From assembly GCF_015904235.1 (NCBI RefSeq), contig NZ_JADZLT010000049.1:372001-436000 (forward strand): a stretch of 64,000 nucleotides of DNA, in the 5' to 3' direction. The notes below the pieces were generated by a model, which saw only the letters and a list, made by a program, of their open reading frames with translations, had not been told where the DNA came from and made no database searches. Of the stretch, positions 26,794-38,586 are shown piece after piece (the first letter of the stretch is position 1; every line of letters begins with the position of its first letter). The stretch is from Methylobrevis albus. GTDB lineage: Bacteria; Pseudomonadota; Alphaproteobacteria; Rhizobiales; Pleomorphomonadaceae. The translations under genes were made by a program, and so were the position numbers.

Positions 26794-27183
26794 CGGCGCG
26801 GCGTCGGCGGCCGGGGGTGAAGACTTAGCCGGCGTAGCGACGGACAAAATTGGAACACAATTCGGCGCGCGTGGAACGAAACGGGTCCGCCGCGTGACGG
26901 TGGGGGACTTGATCCACCGGCCGTGCACAGGTCATGCACAGCTTGCCCGACGCGGCGGGGCAACGGTTCACAGCCCGCCCACAGGTTGTCCACATGCCCT
27001 CCACAGCGCGTGCGCCGGAGGTCGCGCGTTCGCGGCGGCGTCGTTGATCCGTCGCAAGGCGGGGCCGCGCGCGGTGTGGCTGGCTGCAAGCCCTTGAAGA
27101 TCCGGGCCTGCCGGCCCCATTTCAGGGGCTCGCGCCGCCGCCGCGGTGGTGCCCCCGGCGATCCTGCCATTGACGGAGCCGCC
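26794..27183 (+). promoter_or_regulatory. 390-base region before copA with clustered CACA(G) motifs
   Basis: Six short sites of the type TGCACAG, TTCACAG, CCACAG or TCCACA lie between 26923 and 27005, one of them TTGTCCACA at 26985-26993, a single mismatch from the DnaA box TTATCCACA. No CueR/CopY-type copper operator is evident. No open frame here is convincing; the best, on the minus strand, lacks a ribosome site and family features. Confidence 0.35.
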
Positions 27184-29511
<2,328 letters not shown>

Positions 29512-29636
29512 GTCGTTCCGGCAACACCGGTCGATCCTTGCGGGGGCGGCGGTATCGGGCGGGCTGCGAATGCGCCACCATCGGGGGTGATCGTCGCCGT
29601 GATTCGCGACCCTCTCCCGGCCGGAGGCCCGACGCC

Positions 29637-32600
29637 TTGCTTCGCTTCCTGGCCGCCGTCGGCGGCTTCGTCTTTTTCGTCCTGATCGCGCTGCTGCTCG
29701 TGCCGCTGCTGATCCCGGCCGACTGGATCCGTGACCGGGTCGTTGCCGAGATCGAAACGGCGACGGGGCGCGAGCTGACCATCCGCGGCGATTTCGGCCT
29801 CTCGATCCTGCCGGAGATCGCGCTCGCCATCGACGACGTCGAGATTTCCGGGCCGGGCGGCGAGGGCGATTTCGCCAGCCTCGGCGAGCTGCGCGTCGGG
29901 CTCGCGCTCAGGCCGCTGTTCGACCGCCGCATCGAGATCACCGGCCTGACGCTGGTGCGCCCGGCGATCGACCTCGCCGTCGATGCCGACGGGCGCGGCA
30001 ACTGGGGCGGCGACGCCGACGGGGCCACGCCCGGCGACCCGGCGCCCGAGACCCTGCCGTCGGACGATGCCGCCGGCGATCTCGCGCCGACCGAGGACGG
30101 CCTCGGCCTCGCGGGCTTCTCGATCGCCCGGCTGCGCATCGTCGACGGCCGCGTCACCTATACCGACGCCCGCAACGATGACCGCTACGAGGTCACGGGC
30201 ATCGGCCTCGACACCGCGCTGCCCGACCTCACCGGCCCGGTCGCCGCGACCGGTGGCCTGACCTGGAACGGCCGCGCCTTCACGCTGGACGCCGAGGTCG
30301 CAGCTCCGCTGGCGCTGTCGGAAGGGCGGCCGTCCGACGCCGTGGTGACGATCGCCAGCGATGGCGCGAAACTCAGCTTCACCGGCCGACTCGACCCCGC
30401 CGGGGTTGCCGCCGGTACGCTCGGCCTCTCCGCCGACGCCCTGCCGCGGCTGCTCGCCGACCTCGGGATCGCCGCCGACGTGCCGGTGCGGCAACTCAGC
30501 GCCAGCGGACAGATCTCGGTCGGCGACGGCCGGCTCGACGTCACCGGGCTCGACCTCCGCGCCGACGACCTCGCCGCGACCGGCGAGATCGCGCTCGACG
30601 GACGTAGCGAGCGACCGCGGCTCGACGCGCGGTTGCACCTGCCGACGCTCGATCTCGACGCGCTGCCGCGCGGCAGCGGCGCCGGCGGATCTGGCTCGAG
30701 CGGCAGCGCCGGGTCTGCTGGGTCGATCGATCTCTCCCCACTCGCGAGCTTCGACGCCGGCGTCGCCATCGGCATCGGCCGCATCACCGGAGCGGCGCTC
30801 GGGGCCGCGGGACCGCTCAGCGATGTCGCGCTCACCGCGGTGGTCGAAGGCGGAAAGCTCGATGCGGTGGTCGAGCGGATCGCGGTGGCCGGCGGTCATC
30901 TCGCCGGCCGCGTCGCGGCGCAGCCGGCGGACGGCGGCGCGCGGCTCGACGGGCGGCTCGAGGCGAGCGGCTTCGACGTCGCGGCGCTCGCCGCCCTCGT
31001 CGGCCAGTCGCTGCCCGTCAGCGGCGCGCTGTCGGCGGACGTCTCCTTCGCAGCTCTCGGGGCGACCACGGGTCAGTTGCAGCAGAGCCTCAACGCGGCG
31101 GGCAGCGTGGAACTCGCGCGCGGCCGCGTCGACGGGCTGGGCCTGGCCGAGGCCATCGGCGATCCGGCGGCCGACCGGCTCGAGGACGTCGCCCTCGTCG
31201 CGCGCTTCGACAGCCTGGAAGCGCCGGTGACGCTGTCGGGCTCGGCGCGCTGGCGCGGCACGCCGTTCGATCTTTCGCTGACCGCCGACCCGCGCCGCTT
31301 CGCCGCCGCCGGCGCGGTGCCGCTCGGGGCAAAGCTCAGCAGCCGGCTGGCCAGCCTGTCCTTCGACGGGACGGTCGACGCCGGTGCCGGGCGCGCCGCC
31401 GGTCGCATCGACCTCGCCGCGGCCTCGCTCGAGGCGCTGTCCGATCTCGCGGGTCGGCCGTCGAGCGGCTTGCCGCCGGGCGAGGTGCGCATCGCCGGCA
31501 CGCTCGCGGCCGGCGCCGACGCCGTGTCGCTGACGGACGGACGCTTCCGGCTCGCCGGCACCGACCTTTCCGGCGACGTTGCCGTGGGGCTCGCCGGGCG
31601 GCCGAAGCTGACGGCGCGGCTGGCCGGCGAGGCGGTCGACCTCGGCGTGCTGCTCGCCGGTGCCGCCGGCTCCGGCGACGTGCCCGGCGGCAGCGCCGGT
31701 GCGGCTGCCCCGTCGCCGGGCTGGAGCGACGCACCGCTCGATCTCGGCGGACTGGCGAGCTTCGATGCCGATGTCGCGATCCGCGCCAGCGAAGTGCGCT
31801 TCGACCGGATCACGGCCGGCCCGGTCGACCTCGTCAGCCGGATCGAGGCGGGCCAGCTGACGACGACACTCTCCGACCTCAGGCTCTATGGCGGGGTCGG
31901 CAGCGGCGAGGTGGTGATCGGCACGACCGACGCCGTGCCGTCGATCAAGGCTGCGTTCCGGCTGAGCGGCGTCGATGCGCTGCCGCTGCTCACCGATGCG
32001 GCGGGCTTCTCGCGCCTCGCCGGGCGGATGGAAGTCGCCCTCGACGTTGCGGCGAGCGGTGCCAGCCAGCGCGACCTCGTCGGGGCCCTCGCCGGCACCG
32101 CCGCCTTCGGCCTCACCGACGGTGCGGTGCTCGGCATCGACATTCCGAAGATGCTGGGGGCGATCGCGTCCAGTGTCGTGCAGGGCTGGGGCGGCGGCGG
32201 CTCCACGCCGTTCCACAGCCTGTCGGCGTCGTTCGCGATCGCCGAGGGCATCGTGCGGACGGAGAATCTGGCGCTCGCCGGGCCGGTGGTGTCGGCGGCC
32301 GGGGCCGGCGCGCTCGACCTGCCGAACCGCCGCCTCGCCTTCCGCATCACGCCCGAGATGCTCGCGGCGGAAGGTCGCCGCGGCGTGCTCGGCTTCGAGG
32401 TTCCGGTGGTGATCGAGGGGCCGTGGGCAAACCCGCGCATCTATCCGGACATTTCCGGCATCCTCAACGACCCCGCCGCGGCCTATCAGCGCCTGCGCGA
32501 ACTCGGCGGCGGCTTCTCGGCGCTGTCGAAGAACCCGGAGGCGGTGCTAGGCCAACTCGCCGAGGGCCTGCTGCCGGCGCTCGGCGGCGGGGCCGCGGGC

Positions 32601-33311
32601 GGCGAGCGCCCGGCGCTCTCCACCGGCGACCGCGACATCGACGCACTGCTCGGCGGCATCGCCGGGGCGGTGGTGGAAAACCAGCAGGGCCGGGATACCG
32701 GCGGATTCGGCGGGCTGGGCGGCCTGTTCGGCGGCCTGTTCGGCGGCAACAGCCGGCCGAGCGAGCCGCCTCCGTCGCCTCCGGCGGTCGCCGAGTTGCC
32801 GACGGCCGCGCCGGAGCCGCAGACGAGCGATCCCGTGACCGAACCGGGCGCGGGCGAGCCGGTCATTCCGCCGGCGCCGGATGGGCCGGCGCCGGAGGGG
32901 CCGCTGGTGCTCGGGCCGGACGATCCGGCCGCGCTGCCGGGCGACCCGGCCCCGGACGTGCCGCTGCCGCGGTCGCGGCCGCCGGAACTGCCGCCGCGCG
33001 ACGCCTCGACGGTGCCGCAGCCGGATCCCGACGTGCCGATCGTGGCGCCGCCGCCGGTGGACGAACCTCCACTGCCGGAGCAGTCGCCTGCGCCGCCCCC
33101 CGAGCAGCCTTTGCCGCCGGAGAATCCGGCGCCGGAACCGGCCCCCGAGGCACCGCCGCCGTTGCCGGAAGAGCCGCCGCCGGCCGAGGCCACGCCGCTG
33201 CCCGAAGCGGCGCCGGCCGATGCGGGCGCGTCGGAGGAGTCTCCGACCGAGGCCGCACCCACCGATCCGCTGCTCGATCTCCTGCAACAGGTCGCGCCGC
33301 CGCAGCCGTGA
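29637..33311 (+). CDS. AsmA-family large periplasmic protein
   Basis: About 1224 residues. An N-terminal membrane helix (LLRFLAAVGGFVFFVLIALL) anchors a long periplasmic beta-rich chain: AsmA N-terminal domain (DRVVAEIETATGRELTIRGD) and, near residues 780-960, the AsmA_2/DUF3971-like C-terminal region (SGEVVIGTTDAVPSIKAAF, then FAIAEGIVRTENLALAGPVV). Such proteins are thought to bridge the envelope and move lipids. The last ~200 residues are Pro/Glu/Ala-rich and look disordered. I prefer a TTG start at 29637 with GGAGG 9 bases upstream; the ATG at 29538 would add an Arg-rich tail before the helix. Confidence 0.85.
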   Translation: MLRFLAAVGGFVFFVLIALLLVPLLIPADWIRDRVVAEIETATGRELTIRGDFGLSILPEIALAIDDVEISGPGGEGDFASLGELRVGLALRPLFDRRIEITGLTLVRPAIDLAVDADGRGNWGGDADGATPGDPAPETLPSDDAAGDLAPTEDGLGLAGFSIARLRIVDGRVTYTDARNDDRYEVTGIGLDTALPDLTGPVAATGGLTWNGRAFTLDAEVAAPLALSEGRPSDAVVTIASDGAKLSFTGRLDPAGVAAGTLGLSADALPRLLADLGIAADVPVRQLSASGQISVGDGRLDVTGLDLRADDLAATGEIALDGRSERPRLDARLHLPTLDLDALPRGSGAGGSGSSGSAGSAGSIDLSPLASFDAGVAIGIGRITGAALGAAGPLSDVALTAVVEGGKLDAVVERIAVAGGHLAGRVAAQPADGGARLDGRLEASGFDVAALAALVGQSLPVSGALSADVSFAALGATTGQLQQSLNAAGSVELARGRVDGLGLAEAIGDPAADRLEDVALVARFDSLEAPVTLSGSARWRGTPFDLSLTADPRRFAAAGAVPLGAKLSSRLASLSFDGTVDAGAGRAAGRIDLAAASLEALSDLAGRPSSGLPPGEVRIAGTLAAGADAVSLTDGRFRLAGTDLSGDVAVGLAGRPKLTARLAGEAVDLGVLLAGAAGSGDVPGGSAGAAAPSPGWSDAPLDLGGLASFDADVAIRASEVRFDRITAGPVDLVSRIEAGQLTTTLSDLRLYGGVGSGEVVIGTTDAVPSIKAAFRLSGVDALPLLTDAAGFSRLAGRMEVALDVAASGASQRDLVGALAGTAAFGLTDGAVLGIDIPKMLGAIASSVVQGWGGGGSTPFHSLSASFAIAEGIVRTENLALAGPVVSAAGAGALDLPNRRLAFRITPEMLAAEGRRGVLGFEVPVVIEGPWANPRIYPDISGILNDPAAAYQRLRELGGGFSALSKNPEAVLGQLAEGLLPALGGGAAGGERPALSTGDRDIDALLGGIAGAVVENQQGRDTGGFGGLGGLFGGLFGGNSRPSEPPPSPPAVAELPTAAPEPQTSDPVTEPGAGEPVIPPAPDGPAPEGPLVLGPDDPAALPGDPAPDVPLPRSRPPELPPRDASTVPQPDPDVPIVAPPPVDEPPLPEQSPAPPPEQPLPPENPAPEPAPEAPPPLPEEPPPAEATPLPEAAPADAGASEESPTEAAPTDPLLDLLQQVAPPQP

Positions 33312-33362
33312 CCCCGGTCGGGCACGGATGGGCGGTTGGCGAGATCAGGAGGACGTCAGCAA

Positions 33363-33387
33363 GGCGCCGGCCGCGCGGACCGGCGCC
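33363..33387. terminator. Hairpin between convergent AsmA and transglutaminase genes
   Basis: GGCGCCGG-CCGCGCGGA-CCGGCGCC, a perfect 8-bp stem with a 9-base loop in the 123-base gap between two converging genes. It has no T-run on either side, so a bidirectional terminator is only likely. Confidence 0.4.
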
Positions 33388-33434
33388 GAGGGGCGGATCG
33401 CGGTCGTTAGCCGGATTCCGAAGCCCCCGTCAGC

Positions 33435-34286
33435 TCAGGCGGCCATCACCGGCGCGAGGCGCCAGCCGCCGGCGCCGTCGGGCAGCACTTCCTCGGCCAC
33501 CACTTCGAAGCGCTTCAGCACGGTCGAGCCGAAGGCGTTGCTCAGCGGCACGTCGGCGGCGTCGCGGCCGTAGGCCATCAGCACGCGGCCGATGCGGCGG
33601 GCGTTATTGCGCGGGTCGAAGGTGTGCCAGGCGTCGCCGATATAGGCCTCGAACCAGCCGGCGAAATCCATCGGCGCCGCGACGGCCGGCACGCCGATGT
33701 CGGGGATGTAGCCGGTGCAGTAGCGGGCCGGAATGTTCATCGCCCGGCACAGCGCGACGCCGAGGTGGGCGAAATCGCGGCAGACGCCGGCCTTCTCGTT
33801 GAAGGCGTCGTAGGCCGACTTGGTCGAGCGGGCATGCTCGTAGCCGAAGGTGATGTGATTGTGGACGAAGTCCGAGATCGCCTGCACGCGCGCCCAGCCC
33901 GGCTGCACCTGGCCGAACAGATCCCATGCCGCCTGCGACAGCTTGTCGGTCTCGCAGTAGCGGCTGCCGAGCAGGAAGACGAGCGTCTCGGACGGTAGCT
34001 CGGCGATCGGCACTTCCCGGGCGTTGAAATCGACCGGGTCGGGCAGGCCGTCGTCGTAGATCACGGTCTCGGTGGTGAGTTCGAGATCGCCGACGGGCGC
34101 GACGAGGCGGGTGCACCAGTTGCCGAAATCGTCGTGGTAGCCGTCGAGCGGGATCGCCGGGTTGGTCACGATCCGGTCGGGCGTCAGCAGGTCACCCACG
34201 CGCGACTGATGCACGTTGAGCAGGACGATGATCGGCGTCGGCTGGGCACAGCCGAACACCATTCGATAACCAAGACGGATATGCAT
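33435..34286 (-). CDS. Transglutaminase-like (papain-fold) protein
   Basis: A 283-residue protein with an N-terminal beta domain (MHIRLGYRMVFGCAQPTPII) and a C-terminal transglutaminase core. The catalytic triad is visible: Cys in EKAGVCRDFAHLGVALCRAM, His and Asp in DAWHTFDPRNNARRIGRVLM. Bacterial members of this kind act as cysteine proteases or peptide ligases and are often found with circularly permuted ATP-grasp and alpha-E proteins, which are absent here. The ATG at 34284-34286 fits the family; further upstream frame is rejected. Confidence 0.88.
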   Translation of the reverse strand: MHIRLGYRMVFGCAQPTPIIVLLNVHQSRVGDLLTPDRIVTNPAIPLDGYHDDFGNWCTRLVAPVGDLELTTETVIYDDGLPDPVDFNAREVPIAELPSETLVFLLGSRYCETDKLSQAAWDLFGQVQPGWARVQAISDFVHNHITFGYEHARSTKSAYDAFNEKAGVCRDFAHLGVALCRAMNIPARYCTGYIPDIGVPAVAAPMDFAGWFEAYIGDAWHTFDPRNNARRIGRVLMAYGRDAADVPLSNAFGSTVLKRFEVVAEEVLPDGAGGWRLAPVMAA

Positions 34287-34464
34287 TTCCGGAGTGCTCC
34301 CCTCGGGCCATTGTCGGCCCTCGACCTCGACCGGCCGGCCGATGCGTGCAGGGACGCGCCGACACGTGACTACCACGGCCAAAATCGGGTGCAGCAAGAA
34401 TTGTTCCGTTCCCGCGCAGGGCGGGCATGCGGTCCGGCCGGATCCGGACCGCATGGGGCCTGGA

Positions 34465-36144
34465 TCAGTCCTCGAGCAGGCGGCGGGCGATGACCTGGGC
34501 CTGGATTTCGGCGGCGCCCTCGAAGATGTTCAGGATGCGCGCGTCGCAGAGCACGCGGCTGATCTGGTACTCGAGCGCGAAGCCGTTGCCACCGTGGATC
34601 TGCAGCGCATTGTCGGCCGCAGCCCACGCGACGCGGGCGCCGAGCAGCTTCGCCATGCCGGCCTCGACGTCGCAGCGCTTGTCGTGGTCCTTCTGGCGCG
34701 CCGAAAAATAGGTGAGCTGGCGGGCGATGTTGATCTCGACCGCCATGATCGCCAGCTTGTCGGCGACGCGGGGGAAGTTGATCAGCGCCTTGCCGAACTG
34801 GATGCGCTCCTCGGCGTATTTGAGACCGATGTCGAAGGCCGACTGCGCGACGCCGACGGCGCGGGCCGCCGTCTGGATGCGGGCGCTCTCGAAGGTCTGC
34901 ATCAGCTGCTTGAAGCCCTGGCCCTCGACGCTGCCGAGGAGGTTGCCTTCCGGCACCTCGAAGCCGTCGAAGGCGATCTCGTATTCCTTCATGCCGCGAT
35001 AGCCGAGCACCTCGATCTCGCCGCCCGACATGCCGGCCGCCGGAAACGGCTCCGCGTCGGTGCCGCGGGGCTTGGGCGCCAGCAGCATCGACAGGCCCTT
35101 GTAACCGGGCTGGTTCGGGTCGGTGCGCACGAGCAGCGTCATCAGGTCGGCGCGGACCGGATGGGTGATCCAGGTCTTGTTGCCGGTCACCTTCCAGACG
35201 TCGCCGTCACGCACCGCGCGGGTGCGCAGGGAGCCGAGGTCCGAGCCGGTGTTGGGCTCGGTGAACACCGCCGTCGGCAGCACTTCGCCCGACGCGATCT
35301 TCGGCAGCCACTCTTCCTTCTGCGCCTCGGTGCCGCCGACGAGGATCAGCTCGGCGGCGATCTCGGAGCGGGTGCCGAGCGAGCCGACGCCGATATAGGC
35401 GCGGCTGAGCTCCTCGGAGACGACGCACATCGATTCCTTGCCGAGACCGAGGCCGCCGTAGCTCTCGGGGATGGTGAGGCCGAACACGCCGAGCTCGGCG
35501 AGCTTGCCGATCACCTCGAGCGGAATGTAGTCGTTCTTCAGATGCCACTCGTGCGCGAAGGGCAGCACTTCCTCTTCGGCGAAGCGGCGCATTTCGGCGC
35601 GGAAGGCTTCCATCGTCTCGTCGAGGCCGCCGTCGCCGACGATCTCGGCCGCGCTCTTGCGGCGGATGGCGTCGACGAGTTCGAGCCGCGGGCCCGGCGC
35701 GGTGCCGGCGGCGATCAGCGCCTCGGCGGCCGGGATGCGGGCGCGCTCGGCGGCGCGGGCGTCGACGCCGATGTCGGCGAGCCGGACGATCTCGCCTTGG
35801 TTCATCGGTATGCCGCCGAAGACCTGCGCGAGATACTCGCCGGCGCCGATGCCGACCAACAGCTGCTCGGTGCGGCCGAAGCGGCCTTCGCCGCCGAGGC
35901 GGGTGGCATAGTCGGCGAGCTGGCGCACGCTCTCGACATAGGTCGCGAGCCAGGCGAGGCCGTGCGCCGCGCGCTGCTCGCGGTCGAGCGCGCCGGCGTC
36001 GATGCGGCCGCCGACCACCACCTTGTCGCGCACCGCGGCGCGCGCCGCGCCGAGCAGTGTGTCGAGGGCTGCGACCGTGTCGCCCAACCCGCCGAGCGCG
36101 TCGGTGATCGGGTCGGTCGGATCGAAATCGTGGGCCAGGCTCAT
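34465..36144 (-). CDS. mcd: (2S)-methylsuccinyl-CoA dehydrogenase
   Basis: A 559-residue acyl-CoA dehydrogenase, about 170 residues longer at the N-terminus than ordinary members, as is characteristic of Mcd of the ethylmalonyl-CoA pathway. The extension has AAHGLAWLATYVESVRQLAD. The dehydrogenase part has FGLTIPESYGGLGLGKESM, FTEPNTGSDLGSLRTRA, the FAD segment ITHPVRADLMTLLVRTDPNQ, FGKALINFPRVADKLA and the C-terminal LQIHGGNGFALEYQISRVLC with ILNIFEGAAEIQ. It oxidises methylsuccinyl-CoA to mesaconyl-CoA, passing electrons to ETF, and lets the cell grow on C2 compounds without isocitrate lyase. The other pathway genes are not next to it. AAGGG lies 6 bases before the ATG. Confidence 0.9.
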   Translation of the reverse strand: MSLAHDFDPTDPITDALGGLGDTVAALDTLLGAARAAVRDKVVVGGRIDAGALDREQRAAHGLAWLATYVESVRQLADYATRLGGEGRFGRTEQLLVGIGAGEYLAQVFGGIPMNQGEIVRLADIGVDARAAERARIPAAEALIAAGTAPGPRLELVDAIRRKSAAEIVGDGGLDETMEAFRAEMRRFAEEEVLPFAHEWHLKNDYIPLEVIGKLAELGVFGLTIPESYGGLGLGKESMCVVSEELSRAYIGVGSLGTRSEIAAELILVGGTEAQKEEWLPKIASGEVLPTAVFTEPNTGSDLGSLRTRAVRDGDVWKVTGNKTWITHPVRADLMTLLVRTDPNQPGYKGLSMLLAPKPRGTDAEPFPAAGMSGGEIEVLGYRGMKEYEIAFDGFEVPEGNLLGSVEGQGFKQLMQTFESARIQTAARAVGVAQSAFDIGLKYAEERIQFGKALINFPRVADKLAIMAVEINIARQLTYFSARQKDHDKRCDVEAGMAKLLGARVAWAAADNALQIHGGNGFALEYQISRVLCDARILNIFEGAAEIQAQVIARRLLED

Positions 36145-36443
36145 CGGTCACCCTTCCTCAAAGGCAGCATCGGCACAATGGCGCCGCACGGTCGGCCGCA
36201 GCGCGATCCTGCCGGCTGTACGGCGGGAGGCGTCGCGCGGATCGGCCCGGCGCGGGGTGCGGCGCACGGCCGCGGCGCCGGAAACCGCCGGGCGGCCGCG
36301 TGATCGCCGCCACCGTTTCGCAAATGCGAGCGCCGCACAACGCGCTTTTCGTCGCGCTCGCCCTAGGTCGTAGTCGGCGGATCGATTTGTTCTTCTTTCC
36401 CGCTATAAGAGGGAACGAACGGCGTAACCCGCCAGGAGGTTCG

Positions 36444-37454
36444 ATGACGCTGTCGGATGCGAGGTCGTGGGCGGTGAGCCAGCCGCTGCTGAGGCCGGTG
36501 CTCGGGTTCGCCCGGTCCACCTGGCGGGCCCTCGACCGGTTCAACGTCACCGACGGATGGGCGATCGCCAGCCACGTCGCGATGACCGCCCTGATGGCGA
36601 TGTTCCCGTTCCTGATCTTCCTCACCGCCTTCGCGAGCTTTCTCGACCTCTCCGATCTCGCCCAGACCGGCGTCGACCTGATCTTCGAAGCCTGGCCGCC
36701 GTCGGTCGCCGGGCCGATCGCCGGCGAGGTGCGCAGCGTGCTCACCGTGCGCCGCGGCGACCTGCTCACCATCGGCATCCTGCTCGCGCTGTATTTCTCG
36801 TCGAACGGCGTCGAGGCGCTGCGCGTCGGGCTCAACCGGGCCTACGGCGTCGCCGAGCACCGCTCCTATCTCTGGCTGCGGCTGCAGAGCGCCGGCTTCG
36901 TGCTGCTCGGCAGCCTCGTGCTGCTGACGCTGGCGCTGCTGGTCGTCGTCGGGCCGGTGCTGTGGTCGACGGTGCAGCACGAGATCGCGCTCGACCAGCT
37001 GTCGGGCCTTGCCGACAGCTCGGGCCTCTCCGCCACCGCGCCCTATGGCTTCGTGATGTCGCAACTCGGCACGCTGGTGCGCTATTCGATCACCGTCGTG
37101 GTGATGGCGGTCGCGCTGTTCGTCGCGCATCTCTGGCTGCCGGCCGGCCGGCGCAAGGTGCGGGAGGTGGCGCCGGGCGTGGTGCTCACCATCGTCGCCT
37201 GGATCCTCGGCGCGGTCGGCTTCGGTACCTATCTCGCGAACTTCGGCACCTACGCCTCGACCTACGCCGGCCTTGCCGGCGTGATGACGGCGCTGGTGTT
37301 CCTCTATTTGCTCGCGGCGATCCTGCTGTTCGGCGCGTCGCTGAACGCGGCGCGGATCGAGCACCGGCTGTCGAAGAAGCTGATCGAGCAGATGGACGAT
37401 GACGCCCCGGACCAGATCCGGCCGTCAGGCGCGAAGGTGGAGGCGCGGCGCTAG
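36444..37454 (+). CDS. YihY/BrkB-family integral membrane protein
   Basis: A 336-residue inner-membrane protein with six predicted helices. The start has AGGAGG 4 bases before the ATG and gives MTLSDARSWAVSQPLLRPVL. Family blocks seen are DGWAIASHVAMTALMAMFPF at the first helix, YFSSNGVEALRVGLNRAYGV, WLPAGRRKVREVAPGVVL and FGTYLANFGTYASTYAGLAG with FLYLLAAILLFGASLNA. The biochemical function of this family (formerly annotated RNase BN) is not established; a flippase or transport role is suspected. It overlaps the 3' end of the DUF167 gene by 4 bases (convergent). Confidence 0.88.
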   Translation: MTLSDARSWAVSQPLLRPVLGFARSTWRALDRFNVTDGWAIASHVAMTALMAMFPFLIFLTAFASFLDLSDLAQTGVDLIFEAWPPSVAGPIAGEVRSVLTVRRGDLLTIGILLALYFSSNGVEALRVGLNRAYGVAEHRSYLWLRLQSAGFVLLGSLVLLTLALLVVVGPVLWSTVQHEIALDQLSGLADSSGLSATAPYGFVMSQLGTLVRYSITVVVMAVALFVAHLWLPAGRRKVREVAPGVVLTIVAWILGAVGFGTYLANFGTYASTYAGLAGVMTALVFLYLLAAILLFGASLNAARIEHRLSKKLIEQMDDDAPDQIRPSGAKVEARR

Positions 37455-37783
37455 GGGCGGGGAGCCGCGGCGGCCTGCAGCGCGGCGAGGCCGGCGGCGC
37501 CGGCGCCGGCGAGGCGGATGGTCTTGACGCGGCTGCGCGGCCCGGCGACCACCGCCGCCCGCGACTTCGGCACCCCGGCCGCTTCGGCGACCAGGGCCGC
37601 GACGGCGGCATTCGCCGCGCCGTCCGCCGGCAGGGCGCGCACCTTCACCGTGAGCACGACCGCGCCGTCGCCGAGCACGGCGATCTCGCCCAGCCCGTCG
37701 CGGCCGGCGCGCGGCGTCACCCGCACGGTGACGAGCAGGTCGTCGCCGTCGAGCCGCCAGGGCTGCGGCGCGGCATCCATCAC
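37451..37783 (-). CDS. DUF167/YggU-family protein
   Basis: A 110-residue YggU-like protein: LLVTVRVTPRAGRDGL, then VLTVKVRALPADGAANAAVA and VPKSRAAVVAGPRSRVKTIR match the DUF167 pattern. Its function is unknown. It follows the yggT-like gene on the same strand with 16 bases between, and yggT-yggU pairs are common in proteobacteria. Confidence 0.88.
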   Translation of the reverse strand: MMDAAPQPWRLDGDDLLVTVRVTPRAGRDGLGEIAVLGDGAVVLTVKVRALPADGAANAAVAALVAEAAGVPKSRAAVVAGPRSRVKTIRLAGAGAAGLAALQAAAAPRP

Positions 37784-37799
37784 GGCGGCGTCGGCGGGA

Positions 37800-38090
37800 T
37801 CAGAAGGCGTAGGGGTAGACGTAATAGATGATCAGGCGCTGGATCAGGAAGATCAGCAGCAGCACCACGATGGGCGAAAGATCGAGCCCGCCCATGTTCG
37901 GCAGCAGGTTGCGGATCGGGCGCAGCACCGGTTCGGTGAGCTGGAACAGCGCGTTGCCGATCACCGAGACGACCTGATTGCGCGGGTTCACTACGTTGAA
38001 CGCATAGAGCCAGCTGAAGATCGCGGACGCGATCAGGACCCAGATATAGAGGTCCAGGGCGATCATGATCACGTCGAGGATGGCGCGCAT
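37800..38090 (-). CDS. YggT-family membrane protein
   Basis: A 96-residue protein with two hydrophobic helices, [20 protein letters not shown] and [20 protein letters not shown], linked by [20 protein letters not shown], the YggT signature. Function is uncertain; members are linked with osmotic shock tolerance and Sec-type or cell-division contexts. The ATG at 38088-38090 is chosen; frame upstream is Arg/Pro-rich and not family-like. Confidence 0.9.
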   Translation of the reverse strand: MRAILDVIMIALDLYIWVLIASAIFSWLYAFNVVNPRNQVVSVIGNALFQLTEPVLRPIRNLLPNMGGLDLSPIVVLLLIFLIQRLIIYYVYPYAF

Positions 38091-38367
38091 GAGGTCCGGA
38101 ACTCCGTCTTCTGGGGGCTGGCGTCGGGGGCGGGCAACAGGGGCTGGCGTCGGCGGCGGGTCACGGCGCCGGAGCGCTCGATGCCGCACCGCAGTGCCGT
38201 TCCCTGCGACATGTAGACGGCCGACCGCCCGCCCGCAACCCCGCGCCGATCATCGCGTCCGGCCCGGCGGCGGCGCCCCGGCAAAGCGAGCTGCGGGACC
38301 TCGGCGAACCGTGCAAGTCCCGCCTTGACACCGCCCGGCGCCATCCCCTAAATGCGCGCACCCTGCC

Positions 38368-38443
38368 GGGGCCGTAGCTCAGATGGTAGAGCGCTGCAAT
38401 CGCACTGCAGAGGTCAGGGGTTCGATTCCCCTCGGCTCCACCA
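38368..38443 (+). tRNA. tRNA-Ala (anticodon CGC)
   Basis: A 76-base cloverleaf with encoded CCA. The acceptor stem GGGGCCG pairs with CGGCTCC and contains G3:U70, the alanine identity pair. The D arm is GCTCAGATGGTAGAGC, the anticodon arm CTGCA-ATCGCAC-TGCAG with anticodon CGC, and the T arm AGGGG-TTCGATT-CCCCT. It reads GCG codons, which are very common in this GC-rich DNA. Confidence 0.97.
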
Positions 38444-38586
38444 GGTCTCCCCTTTTCACGCTGCCGACACGACCGATCGCCGAGACGGCGTGCGGATCCC
38501 TGCCGGTCGATCCGCAGGTCCCGCCGTACGGGTTGCAGGGGTGACCGGGCTGGACCCCGTGCCCGGCGACCGCCGCGCCTGTCTGC

